Source: Agrypnia vestita (Eukaryota > Arthropoda > Insecta > Trichoptera > Phryganeidae). Taken from it: DNA of 64,000 nucleotides. Numbering within the stretch: the first letter of the stretch is position 1; each line of letters opens with the position of its first letter. The notes under the pieces are model-generated. The model ran no database searches. It was not told where the DNA came from and saw only the letters and a program-made list of their open reading frames with translations. Shown piece by piece: positions 34,200-44,500 of the stretch. The translations under genes were made by a program, and so were the position numbers. The DNA lies in assembly GCA_016648135.1 (NCBI GenBank), contig JADDOH010003995.1, positions 1 through 64,000 on the forward strand. The letters run 5' to 3'.

Positions 34200-34383
34200 C
34201 CATTTTTAAAGTAAGCTTGTACTATGCAAATAGGATTAACTTGCCCAAGTACTAGAATTTGTACTGCAAATTTCGCTAAAAAAGCATTCCTTAACCTTTA
34301 TCATAATATTGACCAAGGCTCCATTTACGATCACCGGATCACTAGGCGATTGCCTTAACAACTAGACCTTAAGGACATGTAGT
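34200..34383 (-). mobile_element. tRNA-derived SINE, diverged copy
   Basis: Keeps CTTGTACTATGCAAATAGGA and the head (GGATCACTAGGCGATTGCCT, AACTAGACC) in family order, with about 60 bp of extra sequence between body and head and a poor B-box. It is older than the 23452 and 25005 copies. Confidence 0.5.
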
Positions 34384-35600
34384 ATTTTTTAAAATAATTA
34401 ACTGAACATTCGAAAATGTCTATCTCTATTTGTCAAGCGCATCTACTTATGATAGCGTGGCGTTTTATTCTCTTTCAGACAGTTTTTCAAATTCAAACAT
34501 TTTTGCACGATGTCGTGAACTATATCCTTAAAGCATATATTATCACTAGCAGTTAAGGAATCGGCTGCTGCCGATTTTTCGGAAAATTCGACGATTCAGA
34601 GATAATTTAGTGTGGCCAGCAAAATACACTACCTACCGAATATTTCATAGTGAATAGTGCGATCTTAGACGTGCGAATACTCTGGAAAGACGAATATAAA
34701 GTGTTCCACAGACGAATGATTAGTATGAAATTATTATGTATTATCTCCTGTGTGTCGGTGATGTAACGTAGGTCTACCTGTCATACAAAATATGAAATAT
34801 CTACCTTATTTAAAAAAACTAAAACGTCACATTTTTTGTAATCATCGAATAGACATTTTCACACCATAATTACTAAATTAAACTGTTAGGAATGTACGGA
34901 TTTTTTAATTAAAAAATATTTATTCATTACTCTCGTATTTTCGGCCAGTGTGTAAGAGAGAGCAGTATATTGTGCATCGCAGTTAAATCGAGCAAGAAAG
35001 AGCTCGACAATACCATACATTTCATGTAGGACAGAGATGGCGGTTGCTTGGGTTTCGGCGAAACCAAAAACAATATAGAAAGAGTACGATAGAGTCGGGT
35101 AACACGTGCTAGACAAAGACGGAGTGCATGCGACTGAAGCGAGCAGGCGACCGCGTCGTTGTATTCAGTTGCTATTGAAACGTCGGCGGAAGCGCACGCA
35201 AATTCGATTTGCCATGATTTTATAATAATTTACTAAAATAATGCAAATATGTATATTTATCTTACATAATTATATAAAGGGACCTTTAAAAAGTCTTATC
35301 TGTATTATATATATGTATATTATATCACATATTAAAAACAATGCCGATTTTTAATCAGGTAACGCTGTGTTACTCCACCGTCTCCAAAGTTTTTTTTTAG
35401 CACAGTCTTTTAAGAGTTAATGAACAGTGCTCCAATTAAATTCGTGTCCTGGGAGAAAAAAATTTAATTTTACGTGTTTCATTTATCTTCCACCGTCGCG
35501 ATCCCAATATAACAATATTTTAGTTGGTAGGTACAAGATATTTATCGTGAGATTACCGAAATGGCATCATAGTCAATACGTTATTATTCCAGTAATATAG
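34384..35600. other. Stretch without a supported gene
   Basis: The part 34930-35210 is GC-richer and open over 76 codons on the minus strand (34886-35116), with no recognisable domain. The rest is AT-rich. Confidence 0.35.
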
Positions 35601-35604
35601 ACTG

Positions 35605-36290
35605 ACTACTCATCACGCCGTTTCCCACAGGGGTAGGCAGACAGGATAGAACGCTGTATTCTTCAATCTTGGGACACCATTTTTACTTCGGCTACATTCA
35701 AACAACTTCTCACGCAATGCTCTACGGCTGTTGAAGCTTTTCACAGAGTCTATCCCCCAATACGTGTAGTATCTGATCGTACCAGATCCTCCAACACTCG
35801 CCCCCACATATTTTCTTAATTACCCTTTCCTCGCTCATATATTCCACATAACCAAACCATCTCAGCACTCCAATCTTTATTCTATCTACAGCCAACATTA
35901 CATTTACTTCAAATTTGTTCGTTCCTCATTTTATCGACCAAATATTTTCCACACAAGGGTCTTAATGACCTTATTTCTACCACATTCAGTTTACTTTTAT
36001 TCCTTAAGAAGGTGTCAAAAATTGAGTAATAATTTTACTTATATTTTACACAAAAATTACTTACGTTATTGCGTCCATTATTACAAATCAATACGAAATA
36101 TTTACTCCTTTTATAAAATATATTTACAAAATAAAATGTATTTAAAAATCATGATCATGACTGCATTTGCACTGCATTCAGTCTACTTTCATTCATTTTT
36201 TGCCAATTCCAGGCTTAACTTTCGTACATAAGAATTGCCACTAGAACGCAATTATGTACCGCTAGTCTCACTTCCTTATAGTCCTTATTA
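35605..36290 (-). pseudogene. RTE-type LINE 3' region, diverged, with internal insertion
   Basis: CATCACGCCGTTTCCCACAG at 35611 and GGGGTAGGCAGACAGGATAG match the end of the 55140 copy on the minus strand. The 64-codon frame 35613-35807 reads SGTIRYYTYWG and then the family's end. The parts 35900-36003 and 36160-36290 match 21290-21470 (ATTCAGTCTACTTTCATTC; ATTATGTACCGCTAGTCT). Between them about 150 bp of unrelated AT-rich sequence is inserted, with a diverged repeat of the junction on both sides. Coding is broken throughout. Confidence 0.6.
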
Positions 36291-36479
36291 TAACCAGTAA
36301 TATAATGGTATTTTTAGTCCATATTATAGTTATTTTTTCATTTTTTTCCATCCCACCATCCATCACACCATTTTTTCAATTTTTATTGAGATTCCCCGTC
36401 AACTCGTGTAAAGTTTCGCTCAAAAAAAAAAATACTCCACACTGAGGCGTTGAAAATAATGTTTTGCGTAATTCTCTTT

Positions 36480-36725
36480 TCTGCGTTGCTACTCGGCCCC
36501 CGCTCCCCCGGGCCGCCCCCACCCTGTCCCGGGGGCTGCTGGATGATTTATAATTCCACTAAACGTCCCGAATCCTTTCATGTTTCGGTAAATTGCCCCA
36601 TAATTAATGCCCCAAGTTAAAAGTTCCACCGCAGTCGGCCGTGCAGGGCCCAGAGGATTGAGTCGAGGTCGCGCTGCAAGTAAATGAATTACCCACGAGC
36701 GATAGTGCAGCGGAAATTTTTACGT
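36480..36725. other. GC-rich island, function unknown
   Basis: CGGCCCCCGCTCCCCCGGGC and neighbouring C/G runs stand out from the AT-rich surroundings; CpG-rich words continue to about 36720. No open frame of note. It could be a conserved non-coding element, part of an exon or a decayed repeat. Confidence 0.4.
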
Positions 36726-36825
36726 AACGTTAAAATTGACAGTGGTTTTAAGTACTATTTATGAACCTAATAGAGCTATTAAAACTTGTGGCGACTGGCG
36801 CTTAAATTATACGACAGCACAGTAT

Positions 36826-37296
36826 AGTAAAGTATCATCAACAATTTGGTCACCCAACTACGAAATTCACAACTACAGAGTCGAAAAAATCCAGAAAAAA
36901 TTCCTTAAACCACTGACACACTGACAAGGCCTAAATGAATTGCTCGATACGTACGACAAAAGACTCGAAAATTTCCATATAATCTCATTAGAAAAAAGAC
37001 GAAAAATCACAGACCTTATGACACTCCACAAAATAGTAAACAACAAACTAGACTCGCCCTCAATACTCTCGCAAATAGATATTAATATACCTGACCAGTC
37101 TCTGAGATCCCAAACACTATTCCACACAAAGGTCTACAACACCAACATAGGTTATTTCTCTCCTCTACCTAGAATGCTAAACCAGTATAACGAGGTAACG
37201 TCATGTAACCCCAACATTGACATATTTCACATGACACAACCTCAGTTTAAGAGAGAAATTATATCGCTCCTGACCGATAATAGTTTGAGCGTGTAA
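36826..37296 (+). pseudogene. Jockey/CR1-like LINE polymerase, C-terminal part
   Basis: One frame is open apart from a single TGA at 36925. It begins SSTIWSPNYEIHNYRVEKIQ, the segment after the RT domain where an S-x-x-W-x-P motif and Q-x-x-F are typical of jockey/CR1-type LINEs. It continues with YDKRLENFHIISLEKRRKIT (the usual Y-x-x-RL ... L-x-x-RR pattern) and a late FSPLPRML segment. About 155 codons remain; the endonuclease and RT domains are lost by 5' truncation. The 3' UTR and A-rich tail follow directly. One stop and no obvious frameshift suggest a relatively young insertion. Confidence 0.7.
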
Positions 37297-37606
37297 GACA
37301 GAGTCTTCGGAAATCAATATAAATAAAAATTTTATAGCCACAAAGCGCGGGTACACATTTTCTGACTTAGTTGACCTGGGAGCCTACATGCCTATTATGT
37401 CGTCCGGAGAATGTAAACTTCGTTCATCTTGTAATCACTTACTGTAGTATACTTATATTGTATAATGTATTAATGTTTTATTTCAATGTATCATCGTAAA
37501 CTGTAACTGTACTAATCACCTTGTCCTAAATGACTATCCATTAGGGTCATTCTGACCTGTCGATAGTCTTTAAATTAAAAAATTAAAAAATTAAATTAAA
37601 ATTAAA
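37297..37606 (+). mobile_element. LINE 3' UTR and A-rich tail
   Basis: About 270 bp without a frame, ending in repeated TTAAAAAAT/TAAATTAAAA words at 37570-37606, a typical LINE tail. Confidence 0.6.
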
Positions 37607-37679
37607 GTATACAGTATGTTGTCTCGGCAGTGTCCTTGAAATAAATACCTACGGCCGCTTGGTAGTTAAACACGCACCA

Positions 37680-38033
37680 GGGCTGCTCATTGACTGACGC
37701 TTTAGGGTTTGGGGTGCCATAAATCGACGTAAATGTACGCGCGGGAGCGTCTCACACCGCTTGCGTGCATGCGTTACTGCAGCCCTGCGGCGGCCGCGCA
37801 GACCGAAGTATACCGAGATTTCGAAGGGCGTCGTTTCGGCTGTTTGTATGAAGACGTAATACTGTATGTTTACTATACTGTGACGACAGTGTGGCGTCCT
37901 GCTACACTCGCAATACGTCTTCCCGTGAATTTAACCGACAAATATTGGCGTGTGTTTCTGTCGCGTGTTTTGGCGGTTCCGCTTATTTTTTTTTTACAGC
38001 TTGTTCCTGTGAGTTGGGGTACAGGTCTGTTAT
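37680..38033. other. GC-richer stretch with an unassigned 122-codon frame
   Basis: The plus-strand frame 37733-38101 starts MYARERLTPLACMRYCSPAA and is open for 122 codons in GC-rich sequence. It contains a hydrophobic run late (VLAVPLIFFLQLVPVSW). I recognise no domain, and the minus strand is also open for 62 codons in the same place, so the openness may be a composition effect. The end of the frame overlaps the inverted-end element starting at 38034. Confidence 0.25.
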
Positions 38034-38562
38034 CTAAAGCTGGCACGTACACAGTACTCACACCAATGCAATTTTATTATACAGCATGTATAAAAAAATA
38101 ATTTATATTATTTTAACCAATTAAAAATGCCATGTTTTTAAAAGCACTTGGGATAAAGACGTTTGACTTAATTGTCACATAATCTACTTTTATTAATCAA
38201 GGGTTGTTATATTAAACCACCGTTTTTAAAATCTATGAATCAATTCGGTGAGTTGTGTACAAAATAAAAAACGATAGTATATTGTAAGAATTATAATATT
38301 TATTTTATTACATTATTTCTTCTAATCAGAACCGCAAATTAATTTTTCTACGCGACTTAAATCGAACAAGGAATAAAACAAATCATCACGCTGTGTTTCG
38401 TAATAGTAGAAAAAACAAAACAATAACAGTCTCTGTCACGCTCATAAGCTTGGCTGCGTGCGAGAAAGACAGAGAGATTTTTCGAGGTGCGTACGCAGTG
38501 CGACGTCACCCCGCGCGCTTGCGCGGGAAAATGTGTGAATGTGTTGTACACGCCAGCTTTAG
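38034..38562. mobile_element. Candidate MITE with CTAAAGCTGGC ends
   Basis: CTAAAGCTGGC at 38034-38044 and its complement at 38552-38562 form the ends; similarity continues inward (GTACA, then ACA-rich words) for about 35 bp with mismatches. The length is 529 bp. No clear target duplication and no frame of its own. Confidence 0.4.
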
Positions 38563-39328
38563 TTGACCTACCTGTAAGTGCAACCTAGAAAATGAACAGA
38601 TGAAATTTAAAGCGATTACGGTTCAGTTCACCAGATTATCACATCGGTATCAAATTTTTATGAGTAATATATTAACTGTTTCTTAATATAATCACTTATT
38701 GGTGGATTACTTAGAGATTCAATTGATTTGACTGTTTGACGTCTAGTCTTTGAGTGGCTTTTTATCTATTTGGGATTGTGTGGTCAATTCCGTTTCCTTT
38801 TGGTTCTGGTACGGGTTGTTCGTGGGAGATACTGTTGAGTATTTCCTTCGAATCGATAAAGATACCTATGCAATTATTACTTGATTTGTCCAATTAATTT
38901 GTATAATGGTGCATGTTTTGCGGTTGTCTTGTGTGCAAAATCCACACGTGAACCCGAGTTGATTCTCATTTATTTTAGAGTTAACTTTTGTGATTGAATT
39001 AAGTCTCATTTTGGTTGCTCATTCAAAAATTTTCGATATATTAGATAAACAGTATTAGATTTCTAATTCTCATTGTTTGTTTAATTAGATTACACTACCA
39101 ATATGATTTTAAGTGATTATCCCTCACCACATACAAGAATCTTAATTCTTTTTAGTGAGGTATAACATATAATAATAATTTTATTGTTAATATTTGCTAG
39201 TTATCATTGTTATAAAAGAACTCATATGTATTATCTATTGAATAAAAAAATAAAAAAGAATAATTTCGTTTCTAATTAAACGACATTATGTTTTTAATTG
39301 ATTTTTTAGGCATTTTACTTATTTAAGT
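38563..39328. other. AT-rich stretch, nothing recognised
   Basis: No supported frame or repeat similarity. Confidence 0.4.
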
Positions 39329-39376
39329 CACGGTATATGCACTTACCCCGTTTTCAGGGTAGGTGCATATACCGTG
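39329..39376. repeat. 20-bp-arm hairpin
   Basis: CACGGTATATGCACTTACCC (39329-39348) and its complement (39357-39376) pair with one mismatch around an 8-base loop. A 24-bp block starting 12 bp later (39388-39411) recurs inverted at 46092-46115 beside another hairpin. Confidence 0.75.
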
Positions 39377-39411
39377 TTAAATGTTCGAAATCAGTATTCT
39401 TTCAAATATTT

Positions 39412-39905
39412 AAAGGAATTTTTTAAAGTCATCTGTAGTCATATAGATTTCGTAGCTGGTTAATGTGGAATATTAAGCAATACTCTTTTTAATGTATAAA
39501 TGATAATTTTACGAATTATTTAATATGTAAACTAGAGTATTAAAAATTATTATTTTATTATTTTTAACTTATTTTATAGTCCAGTGCATATTAAAAAAAA
39601 AATTATATGTATGTTCTAAGAATACAATTAATTAATGATTTTTAATTAATATGCTGATTGGGTTGCGTGTATATTGTGGATTACCCAATACATCAATAAA
39701 AATATAACAATGACGATATATTTATTTTAAATTTGTCAATTCAGTATACGTGATGTTACAGTCAAAGTTAACTGACATTTATATTATTCACAGTTCATTA
39801 TCTGACCTGGAAAAGGCAGAAAGTAAAAGTATTTTAAAGTATGTGGGCGGTGACGACACAGAAATGTCATAAAATACACACCTGATTAGGTTTGACTAAG
39901 TATAT
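39412..39905. other. AT-rich stretch, remote repeat similarity
   Basis: The part 39455-39540 (GCTGGTTAATG, AAGCAATACTCTTTTTAATG, ACGAATTATTTA) resembles 23240-23335, so it is probably an old repeat. Confidence 0.35.
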
Positions 39906-40603
39906 GTTACGAGAGAGGAAGTACTGCAGAAACGATCCTGTAAAGTGGTGTGATAACACAGTCAAGTGATGAACTTTACGGGTCGCAAACTTGATAATGA
40001 TAATAATCGGCAATTACTTCCAGAATTGCACGCGGCCACACAGTGAATTCGTTTGGAAGTTAGTTGGGGATAAACATAACGGGGGAGCAGGAGAACAGGG
40101 CGGTGTAATTTAGCGTAGTGCGGTTTTAATCGGCGGCGACGCCCGCTTCAGTTATACAGATACAGACCCACCCTGCGGCCGACTGCACCCAATACGCGAT
40201 TCATTATAACGAATCGGTATTTGATCACTCACATTGCGTCACAAGATTTGCACGTAATCGAGGATTTTACAGCGCTCTACAGTGAATTGGAAATTGCTAG
40301 AGGAGTCTGGGATGTGTCACTGAATTCCGGAATCATCGCGAACGAGACATTGGCTATAAAATGAGATTGACCGGGTCACTGCGCACTTAGCCAGAACTAT
40401 TTTATTTAAGATATCGAATCGAGATACCTATGCGATGTCATAAACAAGTAATATACAAGAGTAAAGCGAAATATAAAATCACTTTTTCTATGTATTTGTG
40501 GAATATTTAAGCGACAATTAGTGTAAATTAAATTCGTGTCAAGTGCTTTAATTTAATTAATTTTAATCGTCTCATTTGCCTCACATAGCCATGATTCCGT
40601 GAC
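39906..40603 (+). mobile_element. Second candidate solo LTR
   Basis: Begins TGTTACGAGAG and ends TTCCGTGACA, with inverted TGT(T/C)AC symmetry like the candidate at 30724. It has TATAAAA at 40355-40361 and a transcription-start-like region 25-30 bp later. No flanking retroelement genes and no clear target duplication. It is GC-richer than its surroundings between 40060 and 40200. Confidence 0.3.
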
Positions 40604-40689
40604 AATAAATTTAATTAAGAAATGTCCTCTTCCTGAAATTCAACAAAATTCATTTTACATACACAATACTCGTAGATTACATACCACTG

Positions 40690-41110
40690 GAAAATAAAAG
40701 CGAAGTAAAAGACCTTAGTTTGATCCTTGATAATAAACTCCTTTTCAAGAACCATATTGATCAAATTACATCTAAGGCCTACAGCGTGCTACAGTTGCCG
40801 GCAAACTTCTTGAAATTCTTTGACGTGGTGGGGGAATGCGCAGAAGACGAAATTTGGGTCTCTTTGGTGGAAAGGTAGATGCGCAAACTTCCCCCCACTA
40901 CGCCGTAGAATTTCAAGATGTTTGCCGGCTACTATAAGTTTCATCCTGCGTACCTACCTGCAAAAACTTGAAAAATCCATTCGCCCTCAAAGTACTGTAC
41001 TATGCGTTCGTTTGTAGTCTGGAATATGCATCTCAAGCGTGGAATCCGCAAAAATTATATTCAAAGCGAAAAAGGAGCAGACACAAAAATTTTCTTCGCG
41101 CAGTAACGCA
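40690..41110 (+). pseudogene. Jockey-like LINE polymerase fragment, split by a MITE
   Basis: Before the insertion the plus strand reads EVKDLSLILDNKLLFKNHID and then QITSKAYSVL, the V-x-DLG-x-x-LD ... F-x-x-HI segment that follows the RT core in jockey-type LINEs. After the insertion (from about 40935) it continues as ALKVLYYAFVCSLEYASQAW and NP, again the next conserved segment (LY-x-x-LV-x-S-x-LEYAS-x-W). Frames on the two sides differ. The RT core upstream is absent. At about 41110-41150 the sequence passes into an oppositely oriented RTE fragment. Confidence 0.65.
40797..40929. mobile_element. 133-bp MITE inside a LINE reading frame
   Basis: Ends GCCGGCAAACTTCTTGAAAT and, on the other side, the complement with one mismatch (GCCGGCAAACATCTTGAAAT). 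The inverted repeat continues to about 45 bp, through GTGGGGGGAA/GTGGGGGAA and TGCGCA. It lies exactly between two adjacent conserved segments of a LINE polymerase. The flanking CAGTT/TACTA may be the true outermost bases, with TA as target. Confidence 0.75.
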
Positions 41111-41148
41111 AGATGTAACGAATTTTTTAACTCCTATTCTGACCCCTC

Positions 41149-41640
41149 CTATTTGAACAGCAAGGGTGAAAGAATACATCCCTGTCGCATGCCTCTCTTT
41201 ATTTCTATTTCGTCTATTAGACATTGTTCAACTCTTACTGCTGTTTTTTGGTTCCAATATAGATTTCCTATTATCCTTATATCTTTATCATCTATCTCAG
41301 AGGTTTTCAAAATTTGGATCATTTTGTCATGTCTAACTCTATCAAACGCTTTATGGAAGTCAATGAAGCATGCATGTACATTTGTATTCACATCTTTACA
41401 TCTTTGGATTAGTACTTGAATACTAAAAAGTGCTTCCCGAGTACTCAACCCATTTCGAAAGCCAAATTGTGTTACACCTATCCTTTCTTCCACTTTGCGA
41501 TATATGCGACTGACAGAAATACCTTTAATAAGTGGCTCATCAAACTAATTGTACGGTGGTCACTGCATTTTCCTGCTTTCGTTTTCTTTGGGAGGATAAT
41601 AAAAATGGATCGAAGCCAATCTAGAGGGATAATTCCTGTA
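41149..41640 (-). pseudogene. RTE-type LINE reverse transcriptase core fragment
   Basis: Minus-strand frame 41493-41149: QFGFRNGLSTREALFSIQVL, then ACFIDFHKAFDRVRHDKM (RT motif A with the catalytic aspartate in FIDFHKAFD), and GMRQGCILSPLLF (motif B). The upstream part (41640 to about 41510) reads SIFIILPKKTKAGKCSDHRT and ISLMSHLLKVFLSV in a different frame, the RT region just before, so one frameshift lies near 41500. The motif C YxDD is missing because the copy breaks off at about 41155. This frame belongs to the endonuclease-reverse transcriptase type common in moths. Confidence 0.8.
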
Positions 41641-42600
41641 TTATATATTAAATTAATGATTGATTGATAATTCCTGTCTTATATATTAAATTAAAATCAT
41701 GATTGAGTAGAAGTTCATATAATTAATTCAAATAATTCATTCTTGTATTGCATACATAATTATCTAAAAAACATTATTTCACATTGGGTGTTAGTGCATT
41801 TCATCCGGTTAAAATATGAAGAATTACTGTAGGTATCAGCTAGCTACTAGGTACCGATTTCGTTCGAAGTTTATGCATTGGAATTTGGGTAGGTACCTAC
41901 CTAAAAAAATGTATCATTTGAAATAAAAATAATATTCGAAATAAACCACACAGACACACCAAAAACAAAGCATAAACGTTGCGAAATCATAGTTTATAAT
42001 ATGTAAACATTCTTTATTTAGCAGTCTGCAGTCCAAAAGAAAAATTATTGTGATGTTTTTACAAGGCAACTTTAAATATCTGCTTTAAATATCAGATAAA
42101 AATGAAAGTCCGCAGAAGTAATAAAAACACAGTGTCAAAGATATATTACAAATATATATTTAGTACTAACACCATCAAATGAAACATAAATTTTATATAT
42201 GACGAGGTTTCTCCCTTATGATACCACAAAGATATAAGAATTACACAATAAATTTAATTTCCGTTTGAAGGCGTCCCTATAAAAAGGGTCTGCATAGGTC
42301 ACAAAGTGAAATGTTTTAAAATGGCCTATATAACAATATGTACCGTGTGCGATATTTTATTTTCATGATTTCAACTCAATCCTAAAAAGTTGGCCGACGT
42401 GGAAAAGTGGGATATATTTATTCATTATTATGTGATAACAAATATAACGAATGCCGACAGTTCACGATGTCACTGGGATTGTTTAAAGATATGAATAAAC
42501 AAAAAAAAAACGCAAAATTAGTTTCCATAATTGGTTAGTGAATATTAGAAAATAAACTGAAATTCTGGTTATCTATTTCACTGTTTTTTCTTTCTCCTGT
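41641..42600. other. AT-rich stretch, nothing recognised
   Basis: A short direct repeat, TTAAATTAATGATTGATTGA/TATATATTAAATTAAAATCA, lies near 41640-41710. No supported frames. Confidence 0.4.
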
Positions 42601-42663
42601 AAAAGTTTGTTCTTGCGCAGAGATCCTTTTTATAGAGACGCCTTCATTTGTTCTTTTTCTGGA

Positions 42664-43179
42664 TCATCTGCGATCGCTCCTCTCGGAACTCCTGGCTTCT
42701 CGCATATCACAGCATCTGTGACACCTGCACAAATTTCTAAGAGGCGCGATGGGGTGGGTTCGAGAAGGAGGGTTAACGCGTCTTCTCACCTTATTTTTCT
42801 GAATCGTCTTCCGCCTTCCTGTCGAGCGGGTTCCTCGTCTTCTCAATGGTCGGGTAGTATTATTTACTCTGGAACGTTGATTTTCTCCGGGCCGTCCCTC
42901 TTGAGTTTGGTTTCTTTCCGAATTGGACAATCCCGCGAGGTCTGAAGTTTCTCGGCTCTGTCGATTCTGTGTACTTTGATTATCAACTAACGCATCAGAT
43001 ACTTCTTGTAAAGTTTCACCGTTTTGCTCCAACATTTCGGACGACTGCATTGACTGAATGGCTGTACTTGAACCTTGAATAATCTCTGTGGAAGAGACAT
43101 TTATCGCTATTGCGGTTAAAGCCTGTGAAAAGATCGTTTCGACAGGCTTAGCAGGCGGGGTTTCTGTTGTATCTGACAT
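42664..43179 (-). CDS. Hypothetical protein, 171 codons, possibly a single exon
   Basis: The start chosen is the ATG at 43179-43177, preceded by AAA as insect starts often are; the frame stays open for 25 codons upstream of it. The protein begins MSDTTETPPAKPVETIFSQA, is rich in S, T, Q, N and E for about 90 residues (probably disordered), and then becomes strongly basic (RPLRRRGTRSTGRRK). The end holds LCRCHRCC. I recognise no domain. At 42790/42789 the minus strand reads AAG/GTGAGA, a full match to a splice donor, so translation of the last 40 codons is doubtful. An alternative frame over the same end (about 42613-42786) is also open and reads LEICAGVTDAVICEKPGVPR. The region is GC-richer than its surroundings. 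It could be a host gene exon or a protein from an unrecognised mobile element. Confidence 0.45.
   Translation of the reverse strand: MSDTTETPPAKPVETIFSQALTAIAINVSSTEIIQGSSTAIQSMQSSEMLEQNGETLQEVSDALVDNQSTQNRQSRETSDLAGLSNSERNQTQEGRPGENQRSRVNNTTRPLRRRGTRSTGRRKTIQKNKVRRRVNPPSRTHPIAPLRNLCRCHRCCDMREARSSERSDRR
42786..42793 (-). promoter_or_regulatory. Splice-donor-like site AAG/GTGAGA
   Basis: Minus-strand AAG at 42792-42790 followed by GTGAGA. It lies in the frame just after the basic region. No matching acceptor could be defended. Confidence 0.3.
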
Positions 43180-43254
43180 TTTAAAATAAATTTGAAATTT
43201 ATCTATTAAATTTGAAACGCGGTCCGCGATTAATATACTGTATAAAAATATCAC

Positions 43255-44369
43255 AAATAAATTTTCACGTCCAACGTTTTTGCTTTGTTTCGGTGTGTTC
43301 CAATAATTTCGAACATTATTTTTATTTGAAATGTTATTTATATTTTTAAATGATACAAGTACCTCTATCTAATTTAAAAGTGCTCGATAAAATAGGTATC
43401 TACCTACAATCGTTCTAAAAACACAACCAGGCTGATAAATAACAAATAGGCACGACATGAAAAAATGTGGCAAAACAAAAATTAATTATAAAATTCTAAT
43501 CCATCATTAAAACAATAAGTTCTAAAATGAAAATTTTTAAGAAAATCATTGGGATATATTTTGAAAAATAGTGTGACTTAAAAGTGAAAATTTCACCCTT
43601 CTAACTTTCAACAGTCGATATACAATACTTTACCGTATGCTTGCTGATTTTGAGAAAGTTACCTGTATTTGACTACTTACTATGATCACAAAAAATTCAG
43701 AAAGTACGAGAAAATTTCACAGATTTCCGATTGTCACTTTTGATAAGTAATTTGGGATAATTAGTCAAGCATTTTACTTATTTACAACTTTATCACTCGG
43801 AATGCTTTTAAATTGAGTTGATTGTTCTTCCTGTCTCATGGGTCGTCTTCCTGGGTCGAGGAGGTACGCGCGGAGTTAATTATCTACCAATTCGGCTTAT
43901 TAAAAACTCGTTTGCTTCAAAACACTGTCATTCGAGAAAATTGTGAAGCTGGCCTTAATCGGTTTCAGAGCTAACTTGATAGAAGTCAAGTCATTATTTT
44001 CGGAATATTGAAAAACGCAAATTGCTTTGACAAAATTCACATAATTTTGTGAAAAAAGCTCATCAGCGATTGGGAACTATAGTGAGTTCTATTCATTTAT
44101 TGGAAAGATTCTTATGATCAGAGTTGAATTATTAATAAATCCTATATAATTTAATATTGGCGTACATTTGAATGAACGATAATTAACAATTACTAAGACA
44201 ACATCAGTTGATTTTTTTTAAAATAATTTTATTTTTATTAAGTGGGTATTTCAAATAAGTATTAAGTTGTTAAATAACTAGAATAACAATTATTTATAAT
44301 AATAAAAATAAATTTAAAGCAATAGTACAATTGTGGAAGGAGTAGAATTATTTAATTTATTAAATCTAT
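43255..44369. other. AT-rich stretch, nothing recognised
   Basis: No inverted ends, repeat matches or supported frames. It would be the 5' flank of the 42664-43179 frame. Confidence 0.4.
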
Positions 44370-44500
44370 TAATAAGAATAGAGTGGAGATTGAAGATCGT
44401 GGGAGTGACGTCATTTATCTCGGGTCATGCATAACTGACAATGGTCGCTGTGAAGTTAGAATTAAGAAAATAATCGAGTTAGTAAGAAACGCTAAGTTTG
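44370..44500 (+). pseudogene. RTE-like LINE fragment after the RT domain
   Basis: The plus-strand frame reads VEIEDRGSDVIYLGSCITDN, then GRCEVRIKKIIELVRNAK. This matches the common YLGS-x-IT-x-DGR-x-x-x-EIRRRI-x-x-AK segment downstream of the RT domain in RTE-type LINEs. About 40 codons can be followed. The sequence 44700-44930 may hold further decayed parts (a GRERLESL-like word at 44712), but not convincingly. Confidence 0.55.

Noticed and set aside
37733..38101. 122-codon plus-strand frame as a membrane protein gene
   Set aside because: The opposite strand is open too, the end overlaps an inverted-end element, and no domain is recognisable. Kept only as an unassigned stretch.
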